From: Amycolatopsis sp. NBC_01480 | GTDB lineage: Bacteria; Actinomycetota; Actinomycetes; Mycobacteriales; Pseudonocardiaceae | Direction: 5' to 3' | Length of the DNA stretch: 64,000 bases | Assembly (NCBI RefSeq): GCF_036227205.1 | Contig: NZ_CP109442.1 | Span: 4,588,001 to 4,652,000, forward strand | In this document: positions 31,746 to 40,271 of the stretch, piece by piece | Position numbering within the stretch: position 1 is the stretch's first letter | Layout of the letters: every line of letters starts with the position of its first letter | Made by a program: the position numbers and the translations under genes | The notes under the pieces: model-generated | What the model saw: the letters and a program-made list of their open reading frames with translations, nothing else | The model's database searches: none | What the model was told of the DNA's origin: nothing

Positions 31746-34241
31746 TCACGCACCGGAGCTGTACAGCGTCGCCACCTCCTGCTCGGTCAGCGCGCGGTCG
31801 TAGACGTGCACCTGGTCGACGGCGCCGTTGAGGTAGTCGACCGGGTTGCCGCCGAACTGGCCGCGGCCGATCACCGTGTGACCGGTCGACGCCTCACCGA
31901 GGCAGACGTTGCGGCTCACGGCCTGCTTGCCGTCCACGTACAGCGCGAGCTGGCCGGTGGCGGCGTCGCGGACACCGACCAGGTGGTACCAGCGGCCGGC
32001 TTCCGGCGTCATCGGCGCGAGGGCCCGCACCCCGACGAAGCTGAACGCCAGCTTGTGGTCCGCGCCCGAGTACTGCAGGAAGAACGCGCTGTGGTCACCG
32101 CCGTCCTGGCTCACCACGGTCTGGAAGCCGTCGCCCAGCGCGGTGAACTTCACCCACGCCGCGACGCTGTAGCTGCCGTCCGTCTTGAGCAGCGGCGCGC
32201 CGGTGTCGGCGTACTGGCCGGAGCCGTTCACCGCCAGCGCCGAGCCGCTGTGGCCCGCCGTCCAGCCGGCGCCGCCGACGAGGGTGGCGTTGTGGCCGCC
32301 GACCGTGTCGGCCGCCGTGGTGCCGGTGTTCTCGTCGAACGGGTACGCGGCGATGCCGTCGATACCCGGGGTGCCCTGCGAGGCGACCGGGCCCTGGACC
32401 GGTGCGCCGGTCGCGCCCTTGATCACCGCCTGGTTCGCCGCGTGCACCGCCGCGAAGTCCATCTTCTTCACCTGACGGTCGTAGGTGAGGAAGCCGTTGA
32501 CCTCCTTCTCGACGTCCGTGGTCTGCGTGTACACGCCGGCCGAGACGCCGCATTGCTGGGCCGCGAGCAGAAGCCGTTGCTGGAGCTCGCCGTACCGCTT
32601 CGTCAGGGTCGCGCTGTCCGGCTCCATTTCGTACGCGAAGCTGCCGGCCGGGTCGAACTGGTGCCCGTCGACCTTGAGCCCGAGCCCGCCGTACTCACCA
32701 TCGACGGCGGCTCTCGTCGCGTCCGGTGTCGGCGTGCCTGGACCGGTGTAGGTGTGGTCGTCGTAGATGTTCCCGCGGCCGCTGTCCGGTTCGGACCGGC
32801 AGCAGTTCACCCCGGATTCGGCGTCCACCAGCCGGGTCGGGTCCCAGGACTTGACCTCGTCGGCGATCCGGCCGACCTGGTAGTCGCCCCAGCCCTCGTT
32901 GAACGGCACCCAGGTGACGATCGACGGGAAGCTCCGGTGCTGGTCGATCATCCGGTGCATCTCGGACTCGAAGTTCACCTGCGCGGCCGGGGTCGCGTCG
33001 ACGTCGTCCTTCATCGCCGGCATGTCCTGCCACACCATCAGCCCGAGCTTGTCCGCGTAGTAGTACCAGCGGTCCGGCTCGACCTTGATGTGCTTGCGCA
33101 CCATGTTGAAGCCGAGCGCCTTCTCCTGCTGCAGGTCGAACTTCAGCGCGGCGTCGGTCGGCGCGGTGTAGATGCCGTCCGGCCAGAAGCCCTGGTCGAG
33201 CGGGCCCAGCTGCATGACGAACTTGCCGTTGAGCAGCATGTGCTGCTTGCCGTCCGCGGTCTTGCCGACCGAGATCGAGCGCAGCCCGAAGTACGAGCCG
33301 ACACTGTCCCCTGAGGACAGTGACACCCGCAGGTCGTACAGGAACGGGTCGTCCGGCGTCCACAGATGGGGCTTGTCCACCTTGAGCTGCAACGGTTTGT
33401 TCGCCTCACCGGTGGCCCGGCCGACCACCCGGCCGTGGTCGTAGGCGATGGCTTCGACGCGCTGGCGCACCGGGCCGCCGACCTGCGCGGTCACCGTCAC
33501 CGAGCCGTTCGCGACGTCCGGCGTGGTGTCGACGCGGTCGATGTGCGCGGGCGTGACCGGCTCCAGCCACACGGTCTGCCAAATGCCGGACGACGGGGTG
33601 TAGAAGATCCCGTCGCCGGGCTGGCGCTGCTTGCCCAGCGGCTGGCCGCCGGCGTCGTTCGGGTCGGCGACCCCGACCACGATCTCCTGGTCCTTGGCCG
33701 TGGTCAGCGCGTCGGTGACGTCCACGGAGAACGCGTCGTACCCGCCGGTGTGGTGGGTGACCTCGCGGCCGTTGACGTACACCGTGGCGTCCCAGTCCAC
33801 GGCCTGGAAGTGCAGCAGCAGCCGCTGGCCGCGGCCGCCGACCTGCCAGTTGTTCGGCACCTGGAACGTGCGCCGGTACCACATTTGCGTTTCGTGGCGC
33901 ATGATCCCGGACAGCGCGGACTCCACCGGGTAAGGCACGAGGATCCGCTCGCCCAGCGAGCGGCCGATCGGCGGCGCCTCACCGGGCTGGGCCTTCGCGA
34001 ACTCCCAGACGCCGTTGAGGTTCTGCCACTTGTCACGGGTCTGCTGCGGGCGCGGGTAGTCCGGCAGCGCGTTGGTGGGCGAGACCTGGTTCGTCCACGG
34101 GGTGGTCAACGGTGGCGTCAGCCGTTGCCATTGCGGGGAAGCCGCGGCCGTGGCCGGGGCGCTCGAGAGACCGGACAGCACCACGGCGAGCGCGGCCGCC
34201 GCCGTGGCCCATCGGCCGGGTCTGCGGGCAGGACGGAACAT
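31746..34241 (-). CDS. Secreted GH2-family glycosidase with C-terminal LamG domain
   Basis: An 831-residue exported enzyme. A signal peptide occupies residues 1-33. The GH2 sugar-binding domain (WQNLNGVWEFA, YRRTFQVPNNW, DWDATVYVNGREV) spans about 60-230, the immunoglobulin-like domain about 230-330, and the TIM barrel about 330-610. The acid/base Glu is probably Glu449 in VPFNEGWGDYQ and the nucleophile Glu516 in DGEYGG. A LamG/concanavalin-like domain fills about 640-831. It is the last gene of the transporter operon, 26 bases after the second permease. GH2 contains galactofuranosidases as well as galactosidases; with a YtfQRT-like importer, a beta-galactofuranosidase is my favoured reading, not proven. 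Confidence 0.87.
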   Translation of the reverse strand: MFRPARRPGRWATAAAALAVVLSGLSSAPATAAASPQWQRLTPPLTTPWTNQVSPTNALPDYPRPQQTRDKWQNLNGVWEFAKAQPGEAPPIGRSLGERILVPYPVESALSGIMRHETQMWYRRTFQVPNNWQVGGRGQRLLLHFQAVDWDATVYVNGREVTHHTGGYDAFSVDVTDALTTAKDQEIVVGVADPNDAGGQPLGKQRQPGDGIFYTPSSGIWQTVWLEPVTPAHIDRVDTTPDVANGSVTVTAQVGGPVRQRVEAIAYDHGRVVGRATGEANKPLQLKVDKPHLWTPDDPFLYDLRVSLSSGDSVGSYFGLRSISVGKTADGKQHMLLNGKFVMQLGPLDQGFWPDGIYTAPTDAALKFDLQQEKALGFNMVRKHIKVEPDRWYYYADKLGLMVWQDMPAMKDDVDATPAAQVNFESEMHRMIDQHRSFPSIVTWVPFNEGWGDYQVGRIADEVKSWDPTRLVDAESGVNCCRSEPDSGRGNIYDDHTYTGPGTPTPDATRAAVDGEYGGLGLKVDGHQFDPAGSFAYEMEPDSATLTKRYGELQQRLLLAAQQCGVSAGVYTQTTDVEKEVNGFLTYDRQVKKMDFAAVHAANQAVIKGATGAPVQGPVASQGTPGIDGIAAYPFDENTGTTAADTVGGHNATLVGGAGWTAGHSGSALAVNGSGQYADTGAPLLKTDGSYSVAAWVKFTALGDGFQTVVSQDGGDHSAFFLQYSGADHKLAFSFVGVRALAPMTPEAGRWYHLVGVRDAATGQLALYVDGKQAVSRNVCLGEASTGHTVIGRGQFGGNPVDYLNGAVDQVHVYDRALTEQEVATLYSSGA

Positions 34242-34267
34242 CGTCGAACCTCCTGTGTGTGACGGGG

Positions 34268-35257
34268 TCAGGACCGGCGAGAACGAGCTAGCAGACGCTG
34301 GATCACGACGACGATCAGCAGGAACGCGCCGCTGACCACCGTCTGGTAGTTGGAGTCGAGGGTGCCGACCTGGTTGATCACGTTCTGGATCAGGATGCGC
34401 AGCAGCACGCCCACGAGCGTGCCGATGATCGTGCCGGCGCCGCCGGTCAGCAGGGTGCCGCCGATGACCACCACCGAGATCGCGTCCAGCTCCGTGCCGA
34501 CGCCGAGCACCGTGACGCCGGACTGGAGGTACGCCGCGGTGAGCACGCCGGCCAGCCCGGCCAGGGTGCCGCTGAGCGTGTAGAGCGCGATTTTGGTGCG
34601 CACCACGGGAAGGCCCATCAGCAACGCGGACTGCTCGGCGCCGCCGAGCGCGAACACCGACTGCCCGAACCGCGTCCGGCGCAGCACCACCCCGCCGATC
34701 GCGAAGAGGATCAGCGCGAGGTACACCGGCACGCCGATGCCGAAGACCGTGCCCTGGCCCAGCCACAGGAACGCGGAGCCGACCGGGACCTTGTACGTGG
34801 TGGCGCCCTCGTTCGTCAGCGCGAGCAGCAGTCCGCGCGCGAACAGCAGCGAGGCCAGTGTGACGATGAACGGCGCCATCTTCGTGCGGGCGATCAGCAG
34901 CCCGTTCACCAGCCCGATCAGCGCGCAGACCACCAGCGGCAGCACGATCGCGACGAGCAGGCCGTACTGCGAGCCGTACGCGGCCAGCACGCCGCCGAGC
35001 GCGTACACCGAGCCGACGGACAGGTCGATGCCGCCGGAGATGATCACAAACGTCATGCCCAGCGCGATCACCGCCAGGAACGAGCCCTGCAACGCGAGGT
35101 CACGCAGGTTGTCGGCGGAGCCGAAGCGCGGGAAGGCGAACCACGCGGCGATGATCCCGAGCACCAGCACCACGGCGGCGCCCTGCCGCTGGATCACCCC
35201 GGCGAACTGGGCACCGCGCCCGGAGCCCGCGGTGTCGGTTTCGGTGACGGCGGTCAT
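34268..35257 (-). CDS. Sugar ABC transporter permease (YjfF-like)
   Basis: A 329-residue ABC permease of the ribose/galactofuranose (RbsC/BPD_transp_2) family, with 8-10 membrane helices. GMTFVIISGGIDLSVGSVYALGG is the family signature near residue 70, and the C-terminal half contains GGAEQSALLMGLPVVRTKI, the ATPase-contact loop region. ATG 35257 overlaps the stop of the upstream permease (ATGA). Two non-identical permeases with one double-domain ATPase match the YtfT-YjfF heterodimer arrangement of the E. coli galactofuranose importer. Confidence 0.9.
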   Translation of the reverse strand: MTAVTETDTAGSGRGAQFAGVIQRQGAAVVLVLGIIAAWFAFPRFGSADNLRDLALQGSFLAVIALGMTFVIISGGIDLSVGSVYALGGVLAAYGSQYGLLVAIVLPLVVCALIGLVNGLLIARTKMAPFIVTLASLLFARGLLLALTNEGATTYKVPVGSAFLWLGQGTVFGIGVPVYLALILFAIGGVVLRRTRFGQSVFALGGAEQSALLMGLPVVRTKIALYTLSGTLAGLAGVLTAAYLQSGVTVLGVGTELDAISVVVIGGTLLTGGAGTIIGTLVGVLLRILIQNVINQVGTLDSNYQTVVSGAFLLIVVVIQRLLARSRRS

Positions 35258-36237
35258 CGGCTGCTCCGCTCACGGGCGACGTAGACGGCCGCGACGATGA
35301 TGGCCGCCTGGACCATCTGCGCGGCCGAGTCCGGCAGGTTGTGCTTGATCAGGGTGGCGTGCACCAGCTGCATCAGCAGCGCGCCGAACACCGTGCCGAG
35401 CACCCGCACCCGGCCGCCGGTCAGCGGCGTGCCGCCGACCACCACGGCGGTGATCGCGGACAGCTCCATCAGCAGGCCGAGGTCGTTGGGGTCGCTCGCG
35501 CCGAGCCGCGCCGTGGACAGCACCCCGGCGATGGCCGCGAGCGCGCCGGAGATCACGTACACGCCCATCAGCACGCGCTTGACCGGCAGCCCGGCCAGCG
35601 TCGCGGCCGGCCGGTTGCCGCCGACCGCCACCAGGTGACGGCCGAACGTGGTGCGCCGCACCAGCAATCCGGCCAGTGCGGCGAGCACCGCGGCGACGAG
35701 CACCATCACCGGGATTCCTGCCACCTCGCCGGTGCCGAGCGCGAGGAAGTCCTGGTTGTGCAGCTCGACGAGCTGGCCGTGCGCGATCACCAGCGCCAGC
35801 CCGCGTCCGCCGACGAGCAACGCCAGCGTCGCGATGATCGGCTGGATGCCCAGGCGCGCCACCAGGAAACCGCTGAACAGCCCGGAAACCACACCCGCGA
35901 TCACGGCCACGATGACCGCGGTGACCGGCCCGGCGCCGAGGTACAGCGGCACCAGCGCCGCGGCCACCGACATCACCGAGCCGACCGACAGGTCGATGCC
36001 CTCGGTGCCGATCACCAGCGCCATGCCGAGCGCGACGATGCACACCGGCGCGGCCTGCACCAGCTGCGTGCGGAAGTTGGCCGCGGACAGGAAGTTCTCC
36101 GTGAAGAAGAGGTTGAACAGCAGCAGGACAAACACGGCTAGGTAGACGCCGTAGGTTTGGAGCCAGCTCGCAAGGGATTGTGAGTGTTTGTGACGGTTAG
36201 AACCGTCCTGAACACTCACGAGTTCTTCAGTGACCAT
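35254..36237 (-). CDS. Sugar ABC transporter permease (YtfT-like)
   Basis: A 327-residue permease, the first of two. GMALVIGTEGIDLSVGSVMSVAA is the family signature, and the loop VGGNRPAATLAGLPVKRV contacts the ATPase. The start is ATG 36237, inside the end of the ATPase gene (11-base overlap). Residues about 7-20 are encoded by a near-perfect 40-base palindrome (36180-36219) with A/T-rich codons. The conserved membrane portion begins only after it, at about residue 25. Either a palindromic repeat has inserted into the coding start or translation begins further in; no better start is visible. Confidence 0.9.
   Translation of the reverse strand: MVTEELVSVQDGSNRHKHSQSLASWLQTYGVYLAVFVLLLFNLFFTENFLSAANFRTQLVQAAPVCIVALGMALVIGTEGIDLSVGSVMSVAAALVPLYLGAGPVTAVIVAVIAGVVSGLFSGFLVARLGIQPIIATLALLVGGRGLALVIAHGQLVELHNQDFLALGTGEVAGIPVMVLVAAVLAALAGLLVRRTTFGRHLVAVGGNRPAATLAGLPVKRVLMGVYVISGALAAIAGVLSTARLGASDPNDLGLLMELSAITAVVVGGTPLTGGRVRVLGTVFGALLMQLVHATLIKHNLPDSAAQMVQAAIIVAAVYVARERSSR
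36180..36219. repeat. 40-base palindromic element inside permease coding sequence
   Basis: Outer arms GTGAGTGTT (36180-36188) and AACACTCAC (36211-36219) enclose inner arms GACGGTT (36192-36198) and AACCGTC (36201-36207). The triplets between the arms (TGT and CTG) do not pair. It is clearly more A/T-rich than its surroundings. Its outer arms resemble the hairpin at 10240-10281. It encodes roughly residues 7-20 of the YtfT-like permease. Confidence 0.85.
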
Positions 36238-37783
36238 CTTCGCCCCCCGCCGCGATCGCGGCCAGCACGTTGTCCTCGGTGATGGCCTCGCCGGTCAGCT
36301 CGCCGGCGACGGAGCCGTCGCGCAGCACCACCACGCGGTCGGCGCCGTCGAGCAGCTCTTCCAGCTCCGAGGAGATCAGCAGCACGGCCAGGCCCTCACG
36401 GGCCAGCTCGTCGATCAGGGCCTGGACCTCGGCCTTCGCGCCGACGTCGATGCCGCGCGTGGGCTCGTCCAGCAGCAGGATCTTCGGCCCGGTGGCGAGC
36501 CAGCGGGCCAGCAGCACCTTCTGCTGGTTGCCGCCGGAGAGCTCGGACACCTTCTGCTCCGGGCTCGACGCCTTGATCCGCAGCCGGTCCATGAACGTCT
36601 TCACCACCCGGTCCTGCTTGGCCCGGCTGACAAACCCCAAGGTGGACAAAGAAGGCAGCGCGGCCAGCACGATGTTCTCGCGCACGGACAGGTTCGGGAT
36701 GATCCCGTCGGCCTTGCGGTCCTCGGCGAGCAGGGCGATCCCGGCCCGCATGGCGGCCGCGATCCGCCCGCGTTTCAACGGCTTCCCGGCCACCAGCACG
36801 GTGCCGCCGTCGAGCGGGAACGCGCCGACCAGCGCCCGCGCCGTCTCACTGCGCCCGGACCCGAGCAGCCCGGCCAGCCCGACGACCTCACCGGGCCGCA
36901 CGCTGACCGAGACGTCGTGCAGCTTGTGGCCGCCGGAGAGGTTTTCCGCGCGCAGCAACGGCTCCTGCTCGGCATGATGCTCTTCGCCGAACGCGGTGAC
37001 GCCCTCGGCGCGGATCTGCCGGATCTCCCGGCCCAGCATCATGGACACCAGCTCGATCCGCGGCAGCGGCTTCAACGGTCCACTGTGGACGACCTTGCCG
37101 TCGCGCAGCACCGTGACGCTGTCGCAGACCCGGTACAGCTCGTCGAGCCGGTGGCTCACGTAGATCACCGCGATGCCCTCGGCGTGCAGCCGGGCCAGCA
37201 CCTCGAACAGCGTGTCCACCTCGCGCGGCTCGAGCGAGGACGTCGGCTCGTCCATCACCACCACGCCGGCGTCCGTGGACACCGCCCGGGCCAGCGCGAC
37301 CATCTGCTGCGCGCCGACGCCGAGCGTGTGCAGCGGGCGCCGCACGTCGGCCTCGATCCCGTACCCCTTGAGCAGCTCGCGCGCGTCCGCGTTCAGCTTC
37401 GCCCAGTCCACCAGGCCCGCGCGGGTGCGCGGCTCGCGGCCGAGGAACACGTTGCTCGCGATGCTCATCAGCGGGACGAGGTTGACCTCCTGGTAGATCG
37501 TGGAGATGCCGGCGCGCTGCGCGTCGATCGGCCGGCGGAACCCGACCGGTGTGCCGAGGTGGCGGATCTCGCCCTCGTCCGGCCGGTACACGCCGGTGAG
37601 GACCTTGATCAAAGTGGACTTGCCGGCGCCGTTCTCCCCGACCAGGGCGTGGACCTCGCCCCGGCGCAGGGAGAACGAGACGTCGTCGAGGGCCACCGTG
37701 CCGGGGAACCGCTTGGTCACCCCGGCCACCTCGAGCACCGGTGCGGACGTGGTCACCACGTCCTCGTCGGCCGTGCTCGTCAT
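36227..37783 (-). CDS. Sugar ABC transporter ATPase with two nucleotide-binding domains (YtfR-like)
   Basis: A 518-residue tandem ABC ATPase. The first domain has Walker A GENGAGKST at residues 49-57, signature LGVGAQQMVALARAV and Walker B VVVMDEPTSS. The second has a degenerate Walker A (GLLGSGRSETA), signature LSGGNQQKV and Walker B ILLLDEPTRGID. This is the standard monosaccharide ATPase (RbsA/MglA/YtfR) layout. ATG 37783 overlaps the stop of the binding protein by one base (TGATG). It couples ATP hydrolysis to import through the two permeases encoded downstream. Confidence 0.93.
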   Translation of the reverse strand: MTSTADEDVVTTSAPVLEVAGVTKRFPGTVALDDVSFSLRRGEVHALVGENGAGKSTLIKVLTGVYRPDEGEIRHLGTPVGFRRPIDAQRAGISTIYQEVNLVPLMSIASNVFLGREPRTRAGLVDWAKLNADARELLKGYGIEADVRRPLHTLGVGAQQMVALARAVSTDAGVVVMDEPTSSLEPREVDTLFEVLARLHAEGIAVIYVSHRLDELYRVCDSVTVLRDGKVVHSGPLKPLPRIELVSMMLGREIRQIRAEGVTAFGEEHHAEQEPLLRAENLSGGHKLHDVSVSVRPGEVVGLAGLLGSGRSETARALVGAFPLDGGTVLVAGKPLKRGRIAAAMRAGIALLAEDRKADGIIPNLSVRENIVLAALPSLSTLGFVSRAKQDRVVKTFMDRLRIKASSPEQKVSELSGGNQQKVLLARWLATGPKILLLDEPTRGIDVGAKAEVQALIDELAREGLAVLLISSELEELLDGADRVVVLRDGSVAGELTGEAITEDNVLAAIAAGGEDGH

Positions 37784-38868
37784 CAGAACGCGTTCCCGAC
37801 CTTCTGGGCCGCGTTCGACTCGTCGTAGGAGTCATCGGAGATCACGATGCTCGGCGCGATCGGCTGCCCGTCCTCGAACTGCTGCAGCGTCTGGAAGGCG
37901 AGCTGGCCGAAGCGCGGGTTCGACTCGATCACGGCGTTGTAGCTGCCGTCGGCGATCAGCTGCACGGCGTTGCGCGTGCCGTCGACCGACACCACCTTGA
38001 CGTCCTTGCCCGGCGCCTTGCCCGCGGTCTTCAGCGCGTTCACCGCGCCGATGCCCATCTCGTCGTTCTCCGCGTACACGGCGGTGAGGTCGGGGTGGGT
38101 CTGGATCAGCTGCTCCATCACGGACTGGCCCTTGGACCGGTCGAAGTCGCCGGTCTGCTCGGCCACCACGGACAGGCCGGGGGCCTTGGCCAGCTCGTCC
38201 TTGAAGCCCTTGGTGCGGTCGGTGGTCACGTTGTTGCCGGACGAGCCGAGCAGGATCGCGACCTTGCCGGTGCCGCCGGTCGACTTGACCAGCGCGGCGG
38301 CGGCGCGGTGGCCCTGCTGCACGAAGTTGGAGCCGATGAACGTCAGGTAGTCGGTGCACGGCTTCGAGGTCACCTGGCGGTCGATGGTGACCACGGGGAC
38401 CTTCTTGGCCTTCGCCGCGTCGAGCGCCGGCGCCAGGCCGTCGGAGTTCAGCGGGGCCACGATGAGCAGCTGCGCGCCTCGGTCGAGCAGCGACTTGATG
38501 TCGCTGATCTGCTTGTTGAGGTCGCTCTGCGCGTTGGTGGTGAGCAGGTGGCCGGCCGGGATGCCGAGCTTGGTCGCCTCGTCGCGGATGGACTGCGTCT
38601 CGGCGATCCGGAACGGGTTGGCCTCCTTCTCCGACTGGGAGAAGCCGACGATCGCGGTCTTCGGGTCGATCTTGGGGTAACCGGTCTTGGCCAGCGTGCA
38701 GCCGTCGGCCGTCGGGGCTGCCGAAGCGGCCGACGCGGCCGGCCCGGCGCCGTTGGAGGGCGCGGACGAGGTTTGCTCGCGGCTGGTGCAGCCGGTGAGG
38801 ACGAGGGCCGCGGCGGCACCGGTCACGAGGACCAGCCGGGTGCGGCGGGCAGGGGCGGACAGGGACAC
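37783..38868 (-). CDS. Sugar-binding lipoprotein (YtfQ-like)
   Basis: A 361-residue exported binding protein. The lipobox LTGC sets Cys27 as the lipid anchor, followed by a Ser/Ala linker and a type I periplasmic fold. GFSQSEKEANPFRIAETQSI, GDFDRSKGQSVMEQLIQTHPD and YAENDEMGIGAV resemble the corresponding E. coli YtfQ segments (GDFTRSKGKEVMES, YAHNDDMVIGA). The start is GTG 38868 with GAGGAG. It is first in the operon, opposite the LacI gene, and the 27-base operator lies 78 bases upstream. Galactofuranose is the inferred ligand; ribose-like sugars are alternatives. Confidence 0.9.
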   Translation of the reverse strand: MSLSAPARRTRLVLVTGAAAALVLTGCTSREQTSSAPSNGAGPAASAASAAPTADGCTLAKTGYPKIDPKTAIVGFSQSEKEANPFRIAETQSIRDEATKLGIPAGHLLTTNAQSDLNKQISDIKSLLDRGAQLLIVAPLNSDGLAPALDAAKAKKVPVVTIDRQVTSKPCTDYLTFIGSNFVQQGHRAAAALVKSTGGTGKVAILLGSSGNNVTTDRTKGFKDELAKAPGLSVVAEQTGDFDRSKGQSVMEQLIQTHPDLTAVYAENDEMGIGAVNALKTAGKAPGKDVKVVSVDGTRNAVQLIADGSYNAVIESNPRFGQLAFQTLQQFEDGQPIAPSIVISDDSYDESNAAQKVGNAF

Positions 38869-38945
38869 GGTGGACTCCTCGGGACAGCTACGACGATGAC
38901 CCGCTCACCGGGTGATCGCGGTCACCGCGGGAGCCTGGTACCTTT

Positions 38946-38972
38946 TTTACATCGTTGGAACAACGTTGTAAA
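38946..38972. promoter_or_regulatory. LacI-type operator between sugar operon and regulator
   Basis: TTTACATCGTTG (38946-38957) and CAACGTTGTAAA (38961-38972) are inverted at 11 of 12 positions around GAA. It lies between the divergent binding-protein and LacI-family genes, in a notably A/T-rich island. A central CG-containing palindrome is typical of LacI/GalR sites. Confidence 0.85.
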
Positions 38973-39045
38973 CAGGCAAATAGTCGCTATGCTTCGTGGT
39001 CGCCGGGGTCATGGTCCCCGGCTCCCGAGCAGAGGGGAGTCGGCG

Positions 39046-40071
39046 TTGGCCGTGACGCTCAAGGACGTCGCCACACTCGCGGGAGTGTCGGTGAAGACCG
39101 TGTCCAACGTAGTGAACGGGTACGCGTTCGTGAAGCCCGACAATCGGCGTCGCGTCGAGGAGGCGCTGGCCGTCACGGGCTACCGGCCCAACGTCGGCGC
39201 GCGCAACCTGCGGCGCGGGCGCACCGGCTTCCTCGCGCTGATGGTGCCGGAGCTGAGCATCCCGTACTTCGGCGAGCTGGCCGGGCTGGTGATCACCGCG
39301 GCGCAGCGGCGCGGCTGGAGCGTGCTGATCGAGCAGACGCAGGGCACGCGCGCGCGGGAACGGGCCACTTTGGACTCACTGGGCCCGCATCTGGTGGACG
39401 GCGCGCTGGTGCACCCGGAGGCGCTGGAGGCGGGTGACTTCCCGGACCTGGCCAACGGGATCCCGATGGTGATGCTGGGCGAGCACGCGGTGGACGTGCC
39501 GCTCGACCGGGTGGCGATCGACAACGTGGTCGCCGCGCGCACCGCCGTCTCGCACCTGCTTTCGCTCGGCCGGCGGCGGATCGCCGCGATCGGCGTCAAC
39601 CCGGCCCGAGGCACCGCCTCGCTGCGGCTGGAGGGCTACCGGGCGGCACTGGCCGACGCCGGACTGTCCGTTGTGGACTCCCTGCTCGCCCCGGCGGAGA
39701 AGTACCACCGCGCGGTCGGCGCCGCGGCGATGAAGAACCTGCTGGCGCTGAAGGAGCCGCCGGACGCGGTGTTCTGCTTCAACGACCTGCTGGCCGTCGG
39801 CGCCCTGCGCGCGGCGGCCGAGCGCGGGCTGAGCGTGCCGGGGGACATCGCGATCGTCGGGTTCGACAACACCGAGGAGAGCGCGTTCAGCCTGCCCTCG
39901 CTGACCACGATCGCGCCGGACAAGGCTGCCATCGCGGAGGCGGCCATCGAGCTGATCCACGGCCGGCTGACCACCGGCGCGGACGGCGACCCGCGCGAGA
40001 TCCAGCCGCCGTTTTCCTTGCAGATCAGGGAAAGCACGGTGGGCGTCCAAGCCGGGACCAGCTTCGCTTGA
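39046..40071 (+). CDS. LacI-family transcriptional regulator of the sugar operon
   Basis: A 341-residue regulator. The HTH is VTLKDVATLAGVSVKTVSNV with the hinge helix RVEEALAVTGYRPNVGARNL (residues about 3-60). A periplasmic-binding-like sensor domain follows (FLALMVPELSIPYFGELAG, VFCFNDLLAVGALRAA, VGFDNTEESAFSLPSLTTI). TTG 39046 is used because GAGGGGAG precedes it by six bases; GTG 39052 is the alternative. It is divergent from the importer operon and should repress it until the incoming sugar, or a derivative, binds. The open frame extends far upstream but crosses the operator and the other gene. Confidence 0.9.
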   Translation: MAVTLKDVATLAGVSVKTVSNVVNGYAFVKPDNRRRVEEALAVTGYRPNVGARNLRRGRTGFLALMVPELSIPYFGELAGLVITAAQRRGWSVLIEQTQGTRARERATLDSLGPHLVDGALVHPEALEAGDFPDLANGIPMVMLGEHAVDVPLDRVAIDNVVAARTAVSHLLSLGRRRIAAIGVNPARGTASLRLEGYRAALADAGLSVVDSLLAPAEKYHRAVGAAAMKNLLALKEPPDAVFCFNDLLAVGALRAAAERGLSVPGDIAIVGFDNTEESAFSLPSLTTIAPDKAAIAEAAIELIHGRLTTGADGDPREIQPPFSLQIRESTVGVQAGTSFA

Positions 40072-40072
40072 A

Positions 40073-40180
40073 GCGCCCCAATGTGGCGTTGGTTGCTCCG
40101 GCCCTGCCCCACCACCACCCTCAACGGAGGCGCTCTGCGCCCGGCCTCGATTCCACGCACCGAACGCCACATTGGGGCGC
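40073..40180. repeat. 18-base inverted repeat with 72-base spacer
   Basis: GCGCCCCAATGTGGCGTT (40073-40090) and AACGCCACATTGGGGCGC (40163-40180) are perfect inverted copies, starting two bases after the LacI stop. The spacer shows no gene. The arrangement could act as a terminator between the convergent LacI and VanY-like genes or be a small mobile or repeat element. Confidence 0.85.
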
Positions 40181-40271
40181 CGTGAACCTGGCGGCGGGCC
40201 ACCGGCCGGGTGGGCCGCGCAGCGGGATCCCAGCGAGTTCCGGCGTACTGCCGGTTCGCGCTGACGGCTGG

